From: Exiguobacterium indicum HHS 31
GTDB lineage: Bacteria > Bacillota > Bacilli > Exiguobacteriales > Exiguobacteriaceae
DNA: 64,000 nucleotides
Assembly (NCBI RefSeq): GCF_001939065.1
Contig: NZ_MPSZ01000005.1
Coordinates: 1-64,000 of the forward strand
Reading direction: 5' to 3'
Part shown: positions 34,489 to 42,654 of the stretch, piece after piece
Position numbering within the stretch: position 1 is the first letter of the stretch
How the letters are laid out: each line of letters opens with the position of its first letter
The notes under the pieces: model-generated
What the model was told of the DNA's origin: nothing
Seen by the model: only the letters and a program-made list of their open reading frames with translations
The model's database searches: none
Program-made: the position numbers and the translations under genes

Positions 34489-35510
34489 AGCGTGATCAAT
34501 TCCCGCTTGGTGTCATTGCACTCCAAGTCATGACGGGCTTTTTGACTGCCGTCATGACGACGTTGTTATTCTTAAGTACACGACAAGTCGATTGGCATGT
34601 CCTATTCGTCCGTCAACAAGATTTCCCTGTCCTTCTACTCGTCATCGGACTCTCGTTATTACTACCGCTTGCCATCGGTAGCATGCATTACTTTTTCTTG
34701 CGACGTGACTTCAAACGTGTCACGACTGCCATCATTGAACTGGAACAAGGAAAAGATGTGACGATCGTTCCGGGTCCCTACTTTCATACGTTGACGCGCT
34801 TGTCGCGGATTGGAAAACGTATCGACGAACAAGTCGAGACCGTCCAAAAAATCAGTACACGTCCGCAACACGTTGAACAAGTAAGAGTTCAAGCCGTCAC
34901 GGAGGAACGAAAGCGACTCGCACGTGATTTACACGACTCCGTTTCGCAACAGCTCTATGCCATCTCCATGATGACGACAGCAGCTAAACAGACGATTCTG
35001 TCTCAACCTGAAGCTGCAGCCAAACAGATCGAGATGGTCGAGACGATGGCGCAAACGGCGCAGTCTGAAATGCGCTCCCTCTTACTTCAGCTTCGCCCTG
35101 TCGAACTAGAAGGGATGACGTTACAACAAGGACTTTCGCAACTGCTCGAAGAATTATCTAGAAAGCAGTCCACACAGTTGAGTTGGAAGTTAGAAGAGAT
35201 GACACTTCCACGACAAATCGAAAACGAGTTGTTCCGGATCGTCCAAGAAGGATTGACGAATGCATTACGTCATGCGAAAGCGTCTCATATGGATATCGAG
35301 CTCCGACAATTCAACGAAACGATCATTCTGAGCATGAATGATGATGGTGTTGGATTCGTCGTTGATGAAAAAAAACTTGCCTCTTATGGCATTAATTCGA
35401 TGCGGGAACGAACGGCTGAGATGGGCGGAACGATTCGTCTCGTCAGTGTTCCAGGACAAGGAACCCAAATCGAAGTCAAACTTAGAAAAGATCGGATGGT
35501 GCAAGTATGA
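34485..35510 (+). CDS. liaS: LiaS-type sensor histidine kinase
   Basis: 341 residues with two transmembrane helices near the N-terminus (about 10-32 and 45-65) and almost no extracellular loop, an intramembrane-sensing design. The HisKA_3 phospho-acceptor is RDLHDSVSQQ (His about 147) and the ATPase has EGLTNALRHA and GVGF. Overlaps liaF and liaR by 4 bp each. It responds to cell-wall stress, by analogy. Confidence 0.9.
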   Translation: MKRDQFPLGVIALQVMTGFLTAVMTTLLFLSTRQVDWHVLFVRQQDFPVLLLVIGLSLLLPLAIGSMHYFFLRRDFKRVTTAIIELEQGKDVTIVPGPYFHTLTRLSRIGKRIDEQVETVQKISTRPQHVEQVRVQAVTEERKRLARDLHDSVSQQLYAISMMTTAAKQTILSQPEAAAKQIEMVETMAQTAQSEMRSLLLQLRPVELEGMTLQQGLSQLLEELSRKQSTQLSWKLEEMTLPRQIENELFRIVQEGLTNALRHAKASHMDIELRQFNETIILSMNDDGVGFVVDEKKLASYGINSMRERTAEMGGTIRLVSVPGQGTQIEVKLRKDRMVQV

Positions 35511-36136
35511 TACGCGTATTATTAGTAGATGATCACGAGATGGTCCGGGCCGGTGTGTCTGCTTTCCTTTCCACACAACCAGACATCGAGGTCGTCGCCG
35601 AAGCGTCGGATGGTCAAGCAGGAGCCTTGCTTGCGCTTGAACACCGACCGGATGTCATCTTGATGGATTTAGTGATGGAGCCAGTCGATGGCGTCGAAGG
35701 AACGCGACTGATTCGCAAAGACTGGCCGGAAGCAAAAATTCTCGTCGTGACGAGTTTTCTTGATGATGAGAAAGTTTATCCTGTCATTGAAGCCGGTGCG
35801 ATGAGTTATGTCTTAAAAACGGCTAGCGCCTTTGACATCGCAGAAGCGATTCGCAAGACGGCAAACGGTCAATCTGTCATGGCAGCACAAGTGACCGGTA
35901 AAATGATGGAACGTCTTCGTCGTCCTACGACACACTTGCATGACGATTTGACGGAACGTGAGCAGGAAGTTCTTCAATTGATGGCTCGTGGTATGGCGAA
36001 CCAAGAAATCGCAGACGAATTATTCATTTCCTTAAAAACCGTTAAGACACACGTCTCGAACATCTTATCGAAACTCGATGTCGTAGACCGTACACAAGCT
36101 GTCGTCTATGCCTTCAAGCATAATCTCGTCAAATAA
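35507..36136 (+). CDS. liaR: LiaR-type response regulator
   Basis: 209 residues: receiver domain with acidic pocket DDHE and phospho-acceptor in VILMDLVM (Asp about 54), conserved lysine in YVLKTAS, and a LuxR/NarL HTH (LTEREQEVLQLMARG to VKTHVSNILSKL, about 148-200). Completes a five-gene liaIHFSR operon that likely autoregulates through the site upstream of liaI. Confidence 0.92.
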   Translation: MIRVLLVDDHEMVRAGVSAFLSTQPDIEVVAEASDGQAGALLALEHRPDVILMDLVMEPVDGVEGTRLIRKDWPEAKILVVTSFLDDEKVYPVIEAGAMSYVLKTASAFDIAEAIRKTANGQSVMAAQVTGKMMERLRRPTTHLHDDLTEREQEVLQLMARGMANQEIADELFISLKTVKTHVSNILSKLDVVDRTQAVVYAFKHNLVK

Positions 36137-36178
36137 GATTTAGCCCTTCATTACTTATTCCTTAAGCTCACGCAAATA

Positions 36179-36423
36179 AGGGGCTGACTCAAAAGTCAGT
36201 CTCTACAAAGATAAGGGAGGCAGATTGATGATCTGCCTCCCTTATCTCGTAATAAAAAGAATGACGCGTCACACGCAACTCCTACAGGAAAAGCGCATTT
36301 ATGCGTTGTCAGAGACAAACAAGCCCCCCTTTCTTGCTTAAATGAAGTAGGAAAGGGGGGCTTTGTCTCGCCTGAGGAAATGGTGTGTAATGACGCGTCA
36401 TTCTTTTTTTGAGTCAGTCCCCT
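36179..36423. repeat. Transposase-less inverted-repeat element (MITE-like) with nested hairpins
   Basis: Ends AGGGGCTGACTCAAAA (36179-36194) and its complement TTTTGAGTCAGTCCCCT (36407-36423, one extra base). Inside: a 17-bp arm hairpin AGATAAGGGAGGCAGAT (36209-36247), a second inverted repeat AAGAATGACGCGTCA (36258-36272 and complement at 36389-36403), and a hairpin with AGCCCCCCTTTC / GAAAGGGGGGCT (36323-36363). No ORF. No clear target duplication. It fills the liaR to oxidase gap and has no gene. Confidence 0.65.
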
Positions 36424-36433
36424 CTTCACTGTC

Positions 36434-38125
36434 TTACCAGAGTCTCCATCCGGGAGCTCCTGGAGGGGCATTTTCAATCATATGCCAAATCGGTACCGTG
36501 TACGCAAACGCAATCAAAGCGAACGTCACGAAAATCCATAGCTTCCAATTTTCAAAGAAGAGTGGCGTTGCCATCGCCTCTTCTTCCGTTTCAGCAATCG
36601 GAAATTCTTCCGTTCCTTTTGGCGCTCGGAAGGCCAGTTGGAACATCGCATAGAGGAATAGCAGAATCGAGATGAATAAAATCGTTCCGCCGATCGCCAT
36701 TGCGACATGATATGGAATCCAGTCAGCGACGATTGAATCCTTGAAGTAGGTGGCTGGTCCCGTCCGTCGTGGATTACCGAGTAATCCTGAGATGTGCATC
36801 GCAGTCGACATGAAGAGCATTCCGATCGTCCAGGCAGCCGTTTGAATAAGTCCAAGACGATTCATTGCCGCTGTTAACGTCCGACCACGTAAGAGCGGGA
36901 CAAGCCAGTAGGCTGTTCCGAAGAACGTTAGTGCGACAGCAGCACCGACCGTGATATGAAAGTGTCCCGTAACCCATAATGTGTTATGAACGATGATGTT
37001 CAGCTGATGCGATGCATTAATGACACCACCTGCACCTGCTGGAATGAAGAACAACATCCCGATGAACGGTGCAAGGAACCGGACATCCCGATATGGCATT
37101 TTCTTCACCCAACCAAATATGCCAGTTGCTCCCTTACGGCGACCTGCTAGCTCAAATGTCGCAAACATCGAGAAGGCAGTCATCAATGATGGAATGATGA
37201 CGAGGAATGTCAAGACGACTTGGACATACTTCCAAAATGCAGAAATCCCTGGCTCTAACAATTGATGGTGAAAACCTACAGGGAATGAAAAGAGTAGGAA
37301 TAACAAGAACGACATGCGTGCTAACGCGTCAGAAAAAATCTTCCCACCAACGATTTTCGGAATGACCGTATACCAGACGATGTAGGCAGGTAACAACCAG
37401 AAATAGACGAGCGGATGACCAAAGTACCAAAATAGCGTCCGAGATAGCTCGATCCCGACCTTATCCGTCCAACCAAGAGATAAAGGAAGAAGTTGAAAGA
37501 GAATCGTTGCCGCTACGCCGAGTGTCGCAACCACCCATAACAAGGCAGTCATAATGCTCATGTAGGCTTGAAGCGGTGGATGAACACCAGGGTGTTCCCG
37601 CTTATAATCAGCATACATTCGGAACATGGCACCAGACGCGATCCACGTTCCGACGACGAAGATGACGAGTCCGATATAAAAAACAGGATGTGCCTTGAGT
37701 GGTGCATAGAACGTATAGAGGACGGAAGCTTCACCTGCAAGCACCATCCACGTGACGAGGACGACACCAAGAATCATGAACCAGAACCCGACCCATCCGA
37801 GACGTCGCGGAAACTCTTCGAAGCGTCCGAACGATTGACCTAAAAATGAGAACAATAATCCGAAAATGAATAACGTCGTAAAGACGATTGCAAGCATCAA
37901 TCCGTGAGCAGTCAGAAGCTCATAGTATCCGATTCCAGCGATTTCTGGAATGGCACCTGTCCGTACCATCGTTTGTAGTAATCCACATAGACCACCGATC
38001 AATAAGGCGACAAGTGAAAAACTAACATGTGCAAAGGCCATTTTCGCTTCCTTGACTCCGATGACGGTAGCGGGTAGACCACGCTCCATCTCGAACTGTC
38101 TTAGTTTATTTGATATAGCATTCAT
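36434..38125 (-). CDS. ba3-type cytochrome c oxidase subunit I
   Basis: 563 residues, about 13-14 hydrophobic helices, a B-family haem-copper oxidase. Haem and Cu ligands visible: TAHGLM (low-spin haem), FGHPLVYFWLLPAY with the His-Tyr cross-link pair, HHQ for CuB, and NTLWVTGHFHITV for both haems. Reduces O2 to water with proton pumping in the membrane. It is followed on the transcript by nothing else; the terminator is not obvious because the repeat element lies directly beyond. Confidence 0.93.
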   Translation of the reverse strand: MNAISNKLRQFEMERGLPATVIGVKEAKMAFAHVSFSLVALLIGGLCGLLQTMVRTGAIPEIAGIGYYELLTAHGLMLAIVFTTLFIFGLLFSFLGQSFGRFEEFPRRLGWVGFWFMILGVVLVTWMVLAGEASVLYTFYAPLKAHPVFYIGLVIFVVGTWIASGAMFRMYADYKREHPGVHPPLQAYMSIMTALLWVVATLGVAATILFQLLPLSLGWTDKVGIELSRTLFWYFGHPLVYFWLLPAYIVWYTVIPKIVGGKIFSDALARMSFLLFLLFSFPVGFHHQLLEPGISAFWKYVQVVLTFLVIIPSLMTAFSMFATFELAGRRKGATGIFGWVKKMPYRDVRFLAPFIGMLFFIPAGAGGVINASHQLNIIVHNTLWVTGHFHITVGAAVALTFFGTAYWLVPLLRGRTLTAAMNRLGLIQTAAWTIGMLFMSTAMHISGLLGNPRRTGPATYFKDSIVADWIPYHVAMAIGGTILFISILLFLYAMFQLAFRAPKGTEEFPIAETEEEAMATPLFFENWKLWIFVTFALIAFAYTVPIWHMIENAPPGAPGWRLW

Positions 38126-38126
38126 C

Positions 38127-38597
38127 TTATTCCACCACCTTGATTTTCGTTGCCATCATATGATGGGCATTACCACAATATTCATTACAGACGACGAGAT
38201 ATTCGCCTGCTTCCTTGAACGTATACTCAATCGAATTAATATGTCCGGGAACGACCATCATATTGACGTTCGTCTTAACGATTTCAAATCCATGAACGAC
38301 GTCCTTCGATGTCACGAGAAAATCGACTGTCGCCCCTTTAGGTATGACCATATCTTTTGGTGTAAACTGAAAAGCTTGTGAAACGATGACCGCTTCATAT
38401 CGGTTGTCATCAATTTTCTTTAGTCCTGGCTTATCAAACGGTTTCGTCTGATCGACTTTCGTCGGATCAATCAATGTCGCATCGGATGGCGGTTGATTTC
38501 CGGATGCAAAAGCGGATATACCGATGATCGTCAAGAAGATCGCGAGCATCGCTACTCCGAAGATCAGCCAGATTTTTTCTAAAAGATGAATGTGCAT
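38127..38597 (-). CDS. ba3-type cytochrome c oxidase subunit II
   Basis: 156 residues: one N-terminal transmembrane helix (about 8-30) and an extracytoplasmic cupredoxin domain with the CuA site: His in VVHGF and the CNEYCGNAHHMM loop (about 137-148). Length and single helix are typical of ba3 subunit II. One bp separates it from subunit I. Confidence 0.93.
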   Translation of the reverse strand: MHIHLLEKIWLIFGVAMLAIFLTIIGISAFASGNQPPSDATLIDPTKVDQTKPFDKPGLKKIDDNRYEAVIVSQAFQFTPKDMVIPKGATVDFLVTSKDVVHGFEIVKTNVNMMVVPGHINSIEYTFKEAGEYLVVCNEYCGNAHHMMATKIKVVE

Positions 38598-38609
38598 CGT
38601 GATTCCTCC

Positions 38610-38723
38610 TTAACGTGATATGAACAATAGAAAGATTGAACTCCACATCCCGATGATGACACCTGCTACGATCAGGACGGCAACGAATGTTCCTTTTAGG
38701 TTCGATTCTGTCTTTTGACTCAT
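38610..38723 (-). CDS. Cytochrome c oxidase subunit IIa (small subunit)
   Basis: A 37-codon ORF (MSQKTESNLKGTFVAVLIV... ending LLFISR) with AGGAAAGGAGTAATCACG upstream. One transmembrane helix (about 12-34). It heads the oxidase operon, 12 bp before subunit II, exactly where the small IIa subunit of ba3 oxidases is expected; that protein is a single helix of about 35-45 residues. Confidence 0.75.
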   Translation of the reverse strand: MSQKTESNLKGTFVAVLIVAGVIIGMWSSIFLLFISR

Positions 38724-38786
38724 CGTGATTACTCCTTTCCTACTCTGAACTTGTCTTTATTGTAAGAATTCAGCAAGTCTGGAAAC

Positions 38787-38802
38787 TGTGATAAATATCA
38801 CT
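38787..38802. promoter_or_regulatory. FNR-type box upstream of ba3 oxidase
   Basis: TGTGATAAATATCACT, a near-perfect TGTGA-n6-TCACA dyad. On the minus strand a TTTCCA/TACAAT promoter with 16-bp spacing follows; the box is centred about 42 bp before the predicted start point, the usual class II activator position. The adjacent FNR-like gene is the obvious candidate regulator. Confidence 0.65.
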
Positions 38803-38893
38803 TTAAATATGAAAATTCCGCACTTTTCATTTCGAAAACACACAGAAAGTTCACATCTAAACGAGCGTAGAAAAAACTTTTATACACAAAAAT

Positions 38894-38922
38894 AACGCGA
38901 GACAGGAAAGTCCTGTTTCGCG
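38894..38922 (-). terminator. Terminator of the FNR-like gene
   Basis: Stem ACGCGA-ACAGGA / TCCTGT-TCGCGT with a short loop, followed on the minus strand by TATTTTTGTG. Confidence 0.8.
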
Positions 38923-38944
38923 TCGGGATGATTCGTACATCTTA

Positions 38945-39658
38945 TTAAATTCGACAAACACCTGCTGGACACCCTTCACAATGACACAGATCCCGTAGAT
39001 ATTGCGGATCGTGAATGGTGATTTCTTTTGCTGTCATCGAAACGACCCCTTCTTTTTTCCACTGAGAAAACATACGATTAACGGTCTCACGTGGTGCACC
39101 AATCAATTGACCAAACTCACCGTCGGATGGTCGCTTCGCAAGACGATACGTTTCTCCCACTTGTTCCCCTTCCATCGCAATCAAGCGAAGTAACGTCGAA
39201 GCTAATGCCCCTGGTTTTCCAAACAGTAGTAAGTCACGTAATTTCGTTTCCGTTTGCTTCCGCATTAATGCTTGCCATCGCATGATCTCAAGCGCAAAGG
39301 CACCGTCTTTTTTCATAAGCTCTTCTAATTGATTTTTCGATAAGAATCCGATGATGCTATCTTCCATCGTTTCAATACTGTAGGAACTCGGAAAAGCTTC
39401 TCCTACATCAAATTCGCCAAACAAATCTCCTTTGAAATATAAAAACATGAGTAATGGACTGCCTTTTTTCGTCAACTTCGATAGTTTGACGCCTCCTTGT
39501 TTCACATAAAACAATTTATCGTTCATTTCCCCTTCCCAACAGACAATGGAATCCTTTTTGAACGTCGTTTCTGTCATGAAGCTCTCAAGCAACGTTCGCG
39601 TTTCGGGTGATAAGACGAACGTATTGGCTTCAGTCGTTCCACAAGTTAGCATATCCAT
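38945..39658 (-). CDS. Crp/Fnr-family transcription regulator with C-terminal cysteine cluster
   Basis: 237 residues: cyclic-nucleotide-binding fold (about 20-140) and a winged HTH with DGEFGQLIGAPRETVNRMFSQW (about 185-207). The C-terminus ends DLCHCEGCPAGVC, four cysteines that could bind an iron-sulfur cluster as in the C-terminal cluster of Bacillus Fnr, so it is likely an oxygen sensor. A second ATG two codons in (MLTCG) has equally good spacing from GAGGAGAGGAGAA. It sits next to the oxidase operon that carries an FNR box. Confidence 0.85.
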   Translation of the reverse strand: MDMLTCGTTEANTFVLSPETRTLLESFMTETTFKKDSIVCWEGEMNDKLFYVKQGGVKLSKLTKKGSPLLMFLYFKGDLFGEFDVGEAFPSSYSIETMEDSIIGFLSKNQLEELMKKDGAFALEIMRWQALMRKQTETKLRDLLLFGKPGALASTLLRLIAMEGEQVGETYRLAKRPSDGEFGQLIGAPRETVNRMFSQWKKEGVVSMTAKEITIHDPQYLRDLCHCEGCPAGVCRI

Positions 39659-39770
39659 TTCTCCTCTCCTCTTCTTCTACTTTTAGTATAGAACATCACA
39701 GTCGAAAAGAATGGATTTTCAAAAGATTGTCAAACTTTGTTCAATGTTTCACATTTATTTTCGGAAATTT

Positions 39771-39810
39771 ATCTGACGACCGCTTTCTAAAACTAAAGCA
39801 ATCGTCAGAT
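39771..39810 (-). terminator. Hairpin ending the teichoic acid gene cluster
   Basis: ATCTGACGA-GCTTT / AAAGC-TCGTCAGAT arms; the downstream T-run is weak (AAATTTCC), so efficiency is uncertain. Confidence 0.6.
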
Positions 39811-39816
39811 TGAGTA

Positions 39817-40959
39817 TCATATATCTCCGTAATAATGATCAACGATGCGTTCCACTGCTTGACCAGGAGGATGATCATACCAACTCGTTTGAAATTCCTG
39901 CATGTACTGACGGCACTCTTCTAGTATCGTCTCAGACATGATCCAATCCATCAATTGTTCCATTCGCTCCGTCTGTCGCACAGGCAATGGTTTCGGATAC
40001 TGATCGACGAGACCTGGTAGTTGTCGATATGTATCGATATCCGGTGTATACAGGAACGCCGGAATGTTGAGGAGACAGCTTTCAAATGGAATGGAGGAAT
40101 AATCAGTTACGAGCACATCTGTGATCAGCAAGTAATCATTGATTGAATACGTATCGTCCACAAGATGGATATGGCTAGAACGATAGGTCGAAAGCGCTCG
40201 AATCGTCGGATGCAATTTAACGAGAATCGTCCACCCCGCTTGAGCAAGTTTTTCAAACTGTTGAATCGTATGATCTTCTGTTTCTTTGTATTCCCGGTAT
40301 GTCGGTGCATACAATAAGATCCGACGATCAGTCTTTGCGTATTGTTTTCTTAATTCCACTGTTTTCTGTTTTCGTTGCTCCTCATCAAACCAATAGTCCG
40401 TTCGTGGCATGCCGAACGCTTTAAAGTGGGATCGTTCTAAATCGTGCGGCATCATGAATTGTTCAGCACACCGCATTCCTGGAACAATAAAATCTCCGTA
40501 TTCTTGATAGACACGTCGAAATCGTTTCTGTGTCGACGTGGACATCGAACGAGTTTTCGATGAGGTCAGCCCAAACTGTTTTAACGTTCCAGCGGCATGC
40601 CACAATTGAATCCGCCTTGTATTTTTTCGAGTAGAGGAAACGCTGAATTCTCCAATATAATTATCTAAAAAAACATGACGAGAAGTAGCTAAATGATAAG
40701 AAATCGTAATTAATCGCATTGGATGATAAGCAATTTTGCGACTGACATTCCAACAATCTGTCGCCCGCATATAGCGTTCGTCGAAGATAAGAACTTGCTT
40801 TTGTTGGTTGTTTCGTTGATTTAAGCGAAGATGTATTGGCATAGCATTTTCACCATAGCTCATCCAAAATAACGTCTTTTCTTGAATAGGTAAAAAACAA
40901 AATAGTTGATAGACTATTCGAAAGATAAATAAATAGATCGAAATCATCATTGAACGCAT
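39817..40959 (-). CDS. CDP-glycerol glycerophosphotransferase family protein
   Basis: 380 residues of the TagB/TagF-like GT-B family that moves glycerol-phosphate from CDP-glycerol onto a teichoic acid acceptor. Visible signatures: LWHAAGTLKQFG (acceptor region), the nucleotide-binding RILLYAPTYR, KLHPT and TDYSSIPFES blocks. A hydrophobic N-terminal helix (about 5-25) suggests membrane association. ATG 40959 (MRSMMISIYL) is chosen for its AAGGGAGTCACTAAAT; earlier in-frame codons overlap a terminator. Confidence 0.85.
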   Translation of the reverse strand: MRSMMISIYLFIFRIVYQLFCFLPIQEKTLFWMSYGENAMPIHLRLNQRNNQQKQVLIFDERYMRATDCWNVSRKIAYHPMRLITISYHLATSRHVFLDNYIGEFSVSSTRKNTRRIQLWHAAGTLKQFGLTSSKTRSMSTSTQKRFRRVYQEYGDFIVPGMRCAEQFMMPHDLERSHFKAFGMPRTDYWFDEEQRKQKTVELRKQYAKTDRRILLYAPTYREYKETEDHTIQQFEKLAQAGWTILVKLHPTIRALSTYRSSHIHLVDDTYSINDYLLITDVLVTDYSSIPFESCLLNIPAFLYTPDIDTYRQLPGLVDQYPKPLPVRQTERMEQLMDWIMSETILEECRQYMQEFQTSWYDHPPGQAVERIVDHYYGDI

Positions 40960-40975
40960 ATTTAGTGACTCCCTT

Positions 40976-41006
40976 AAAAAAGAGACCTCACTCCCGCGAG
41001 GTCTCT
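40976..41006 (-). terminator. Terminator between tagD and the downstream transferase gene
   Basis: AGAGACCTC / GAGGTCTCT with an 8-nt loop, then TTTTTT on the minus strand; only 17 bp precede the next start. Confidence 0.8.
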
Positions 41007-41013
41007 TCATCCA

Positions 41014-41403
41014 TTAATTCGAGCCTAGCTCATTCTTAATTTGGCTAGTTGAAATTCCTTCAGTGCGCTCCAAGTAAACGACTTCACAATGGTCTTTTAA
41101 GAAGTCGAATTCACCTTTCCAGTCATCACCCATAACGAATACATCAACATTATGTTTTTGAACGTCTTCTACTTTTTGTTCCCAGTTGTTCTCTGGAATG
41201 ACTTCATCCACATAACGAATTGCTTCTAAGATTAATTTACGATTCTCATAGTTATGGTACGCTTGTTTATGCTTAAGACGATTGAATTCATCTGTCGAAA
41301 TTGCCACGATGAGGTAATCTCCCATTTCTTTAGCGCGACGTAAAATATTGATATGTCCCCAATGTAACAAATCAAATGTACCGTACGTAATGACCTTCTT
41401 CAT
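41014..41403 (-). CDS. tagD: Glycerol-3-phosphate cytidylyltransferase
   Basis: TagD makes CDP-glycerol for wall teichoic acid. The 129-residue protein has the nucleotidyltransferase motifs YGTFDLLHWGH (HxGH) and RTEGISTS, and the GDDWKG string typical of TagD. It lies between two CDP-glycerol-using transferase genes, so supply and use of the nucleotide are clustered. Confidence 0.96.
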   Translation of the reverse strand: MKKVITYGTFDLLHWGHINILRRAKEMGDYLIVAISTDEFNRLKHKQAYHNYENRKLILEAIRYVDEVIPENNWEQKVEDVQKHNVDVFVMGDDWKGEFDFLKDHCEVVYLERTEGISTSQIKNELGSN

Positions 41404-41420
41404 CTAAAAACACTCCCCGT

Positions 41421-42614
41421 TTATTTAATATTCTCTAAGATATCCAGCGCAGCTCTTTGTGCTGCGTGACCGTCATCCCATTCGCAATAATGACGACGAA
41501 ATGCTTCACTTTTCAAATCGAATCGTCGCTCCCACGACTCGATCTGTCTGATCTCTTCAAAAAGAATTTGCTCTTCTTGAATCAACGGACCCGGTGCTTC
41601 TTCCTCAAAAGAAAAATAGAATCCTCTTAGATGATCACGATAATGTTTGAGATCATAGGTGTAGAATAGCATCGGACGTTTTAAGTGCGCATAATCGAAC
41701 ATCACTGAGGAATAATCCGTTATCAAGATATCTGCCGCTAAGTATAGCTCAGAAATTTCCGGATATCTAGAGGCATTCTTAATCGCTGAGACAGCACTCA
41801 AATCCAATTGATCGCCAACAAGATAATGGAGTCGTACAAGCATTGTATACTCATCTCCAAATTCTTCCTCAAATCGTTCAATGGAGAAAGGTAACGTAAA
41901 TGAGTAGTTTCCTTGCTCAACGTAATCATCATCTCTCCATGTTGGAGCATATAAAATAATCTTTTTATCGGTTTCTATTTGATAATGTGCCTTTACCCGC
42001 TCAATAATACTTTCATGTTTTTCATTTTGGTACAGCACATCGTTTCTAGGATATCCGATTTCTAACATTTTTCCTTCGTATCCAAACGCTCTTTTGAAAA
42101 TTTCACTCGAGTATGCGTTCGGAGAGAGAAGGACATCCCATTTTGCTGATTCTTTTACAAAATCTTTTTTATATTGATCAGTTGATGTGTTCGCCATTCG
42201 GACATCCACCATATCAAGTGCTAATTTTTTGAGTGGCGTTCCGTGCCATGTTTGATAATATAGAGTACCTTTTCGTTTTACTAGCCATGAAGGAAGGCGA
42301 CTATTGGACACCCAAACGCGAGAAGTAGCTAATAAAAAAATCCATTTGATCGTCATCCGATTCACAGATGTCACCTGTTCATCCGTCATAGAAACACCGC
42401 GTTGTTTGCTGATGATCAATTCTAAGTCAACGTTCATCTTTTTCAACTCATCGTAGATGGCTTTAGGACTATCATTGTACTGTTTGCCCAAAAAGCTTTC
42501 AAACATGACACGATTTTTCCGTACCGGAAATAAGGTGAAGATTCGCATCATGACCCGAAGACTTCGCTCCACCATACCTGTTTTTTTCATGAGTCGAATT
42601 AATTTCTTCTTCAC
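41421..42614 (-). CDS. CDP-glycerol glycerophosphotransferase family protein (TagB/F-like)
   Basis: 397 residues, GT-B fold, second member of the family in this cluster. Signatures: YYQTWHGTPLKKL, IGYPRNDVL, KIILYAPTWRDD, VRLHYL and TDYSSVMFDYA. The most likely start is a GTG (VKKKLIRLMKK) with AGAGGGATTTTGATT upstream; an in-frame ATG six codons earlier overlaps that site. Whether it is primase (TagB) or polymerase (TagF) is not decided; at about 400 residues it lacks the N-terminal extension of TagF. Confidence 0.87.
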   Translation of the reverse strand: MKKKLIRLMKKTGMVERSLRVMMRIFTLFPVRKNRVMFESFLGKQYNDSPKAIYDELKKMNVDLELIISKQRGVSMTDEQVTSVNRMTIKWIFLLATSRVWVSNSRLPSWLVKRKGTLYYQTWHGTPLKKLALDMVDVRMANTSTDQYKKDFVKESAKWDVLLSPNAYSSEIFKRAFGYEGKMLEIGYPRNDVLYQNEKHESIIERVKAHYQIETDKKIILYAPTWRDDDYVEQGNYSFTLPFSIERFEEEFGDEYTMLVRLHYLVGDQLDLSAVSAIKNASRYPEISELYLAADILITDYSSVMFDYAHLKRPMLFYTYDLKHYRDHLRGFYFSFEEEAPGPLIQEEQILFEEIRQIESWERRFDLKSEAFRRHYCEWDDGHAAQRAALDILENIK

Positions 42615-42654
42615 AATCAAAATCCCTCTCATACCACGTATTCAATACAGCTCA

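Noticed and set aside
36137-36178. liaR terminator
   Set aside because: AGCCC/GGGCT arms exist but there is no T-run; the only strong hairpins belong to the repeat element.
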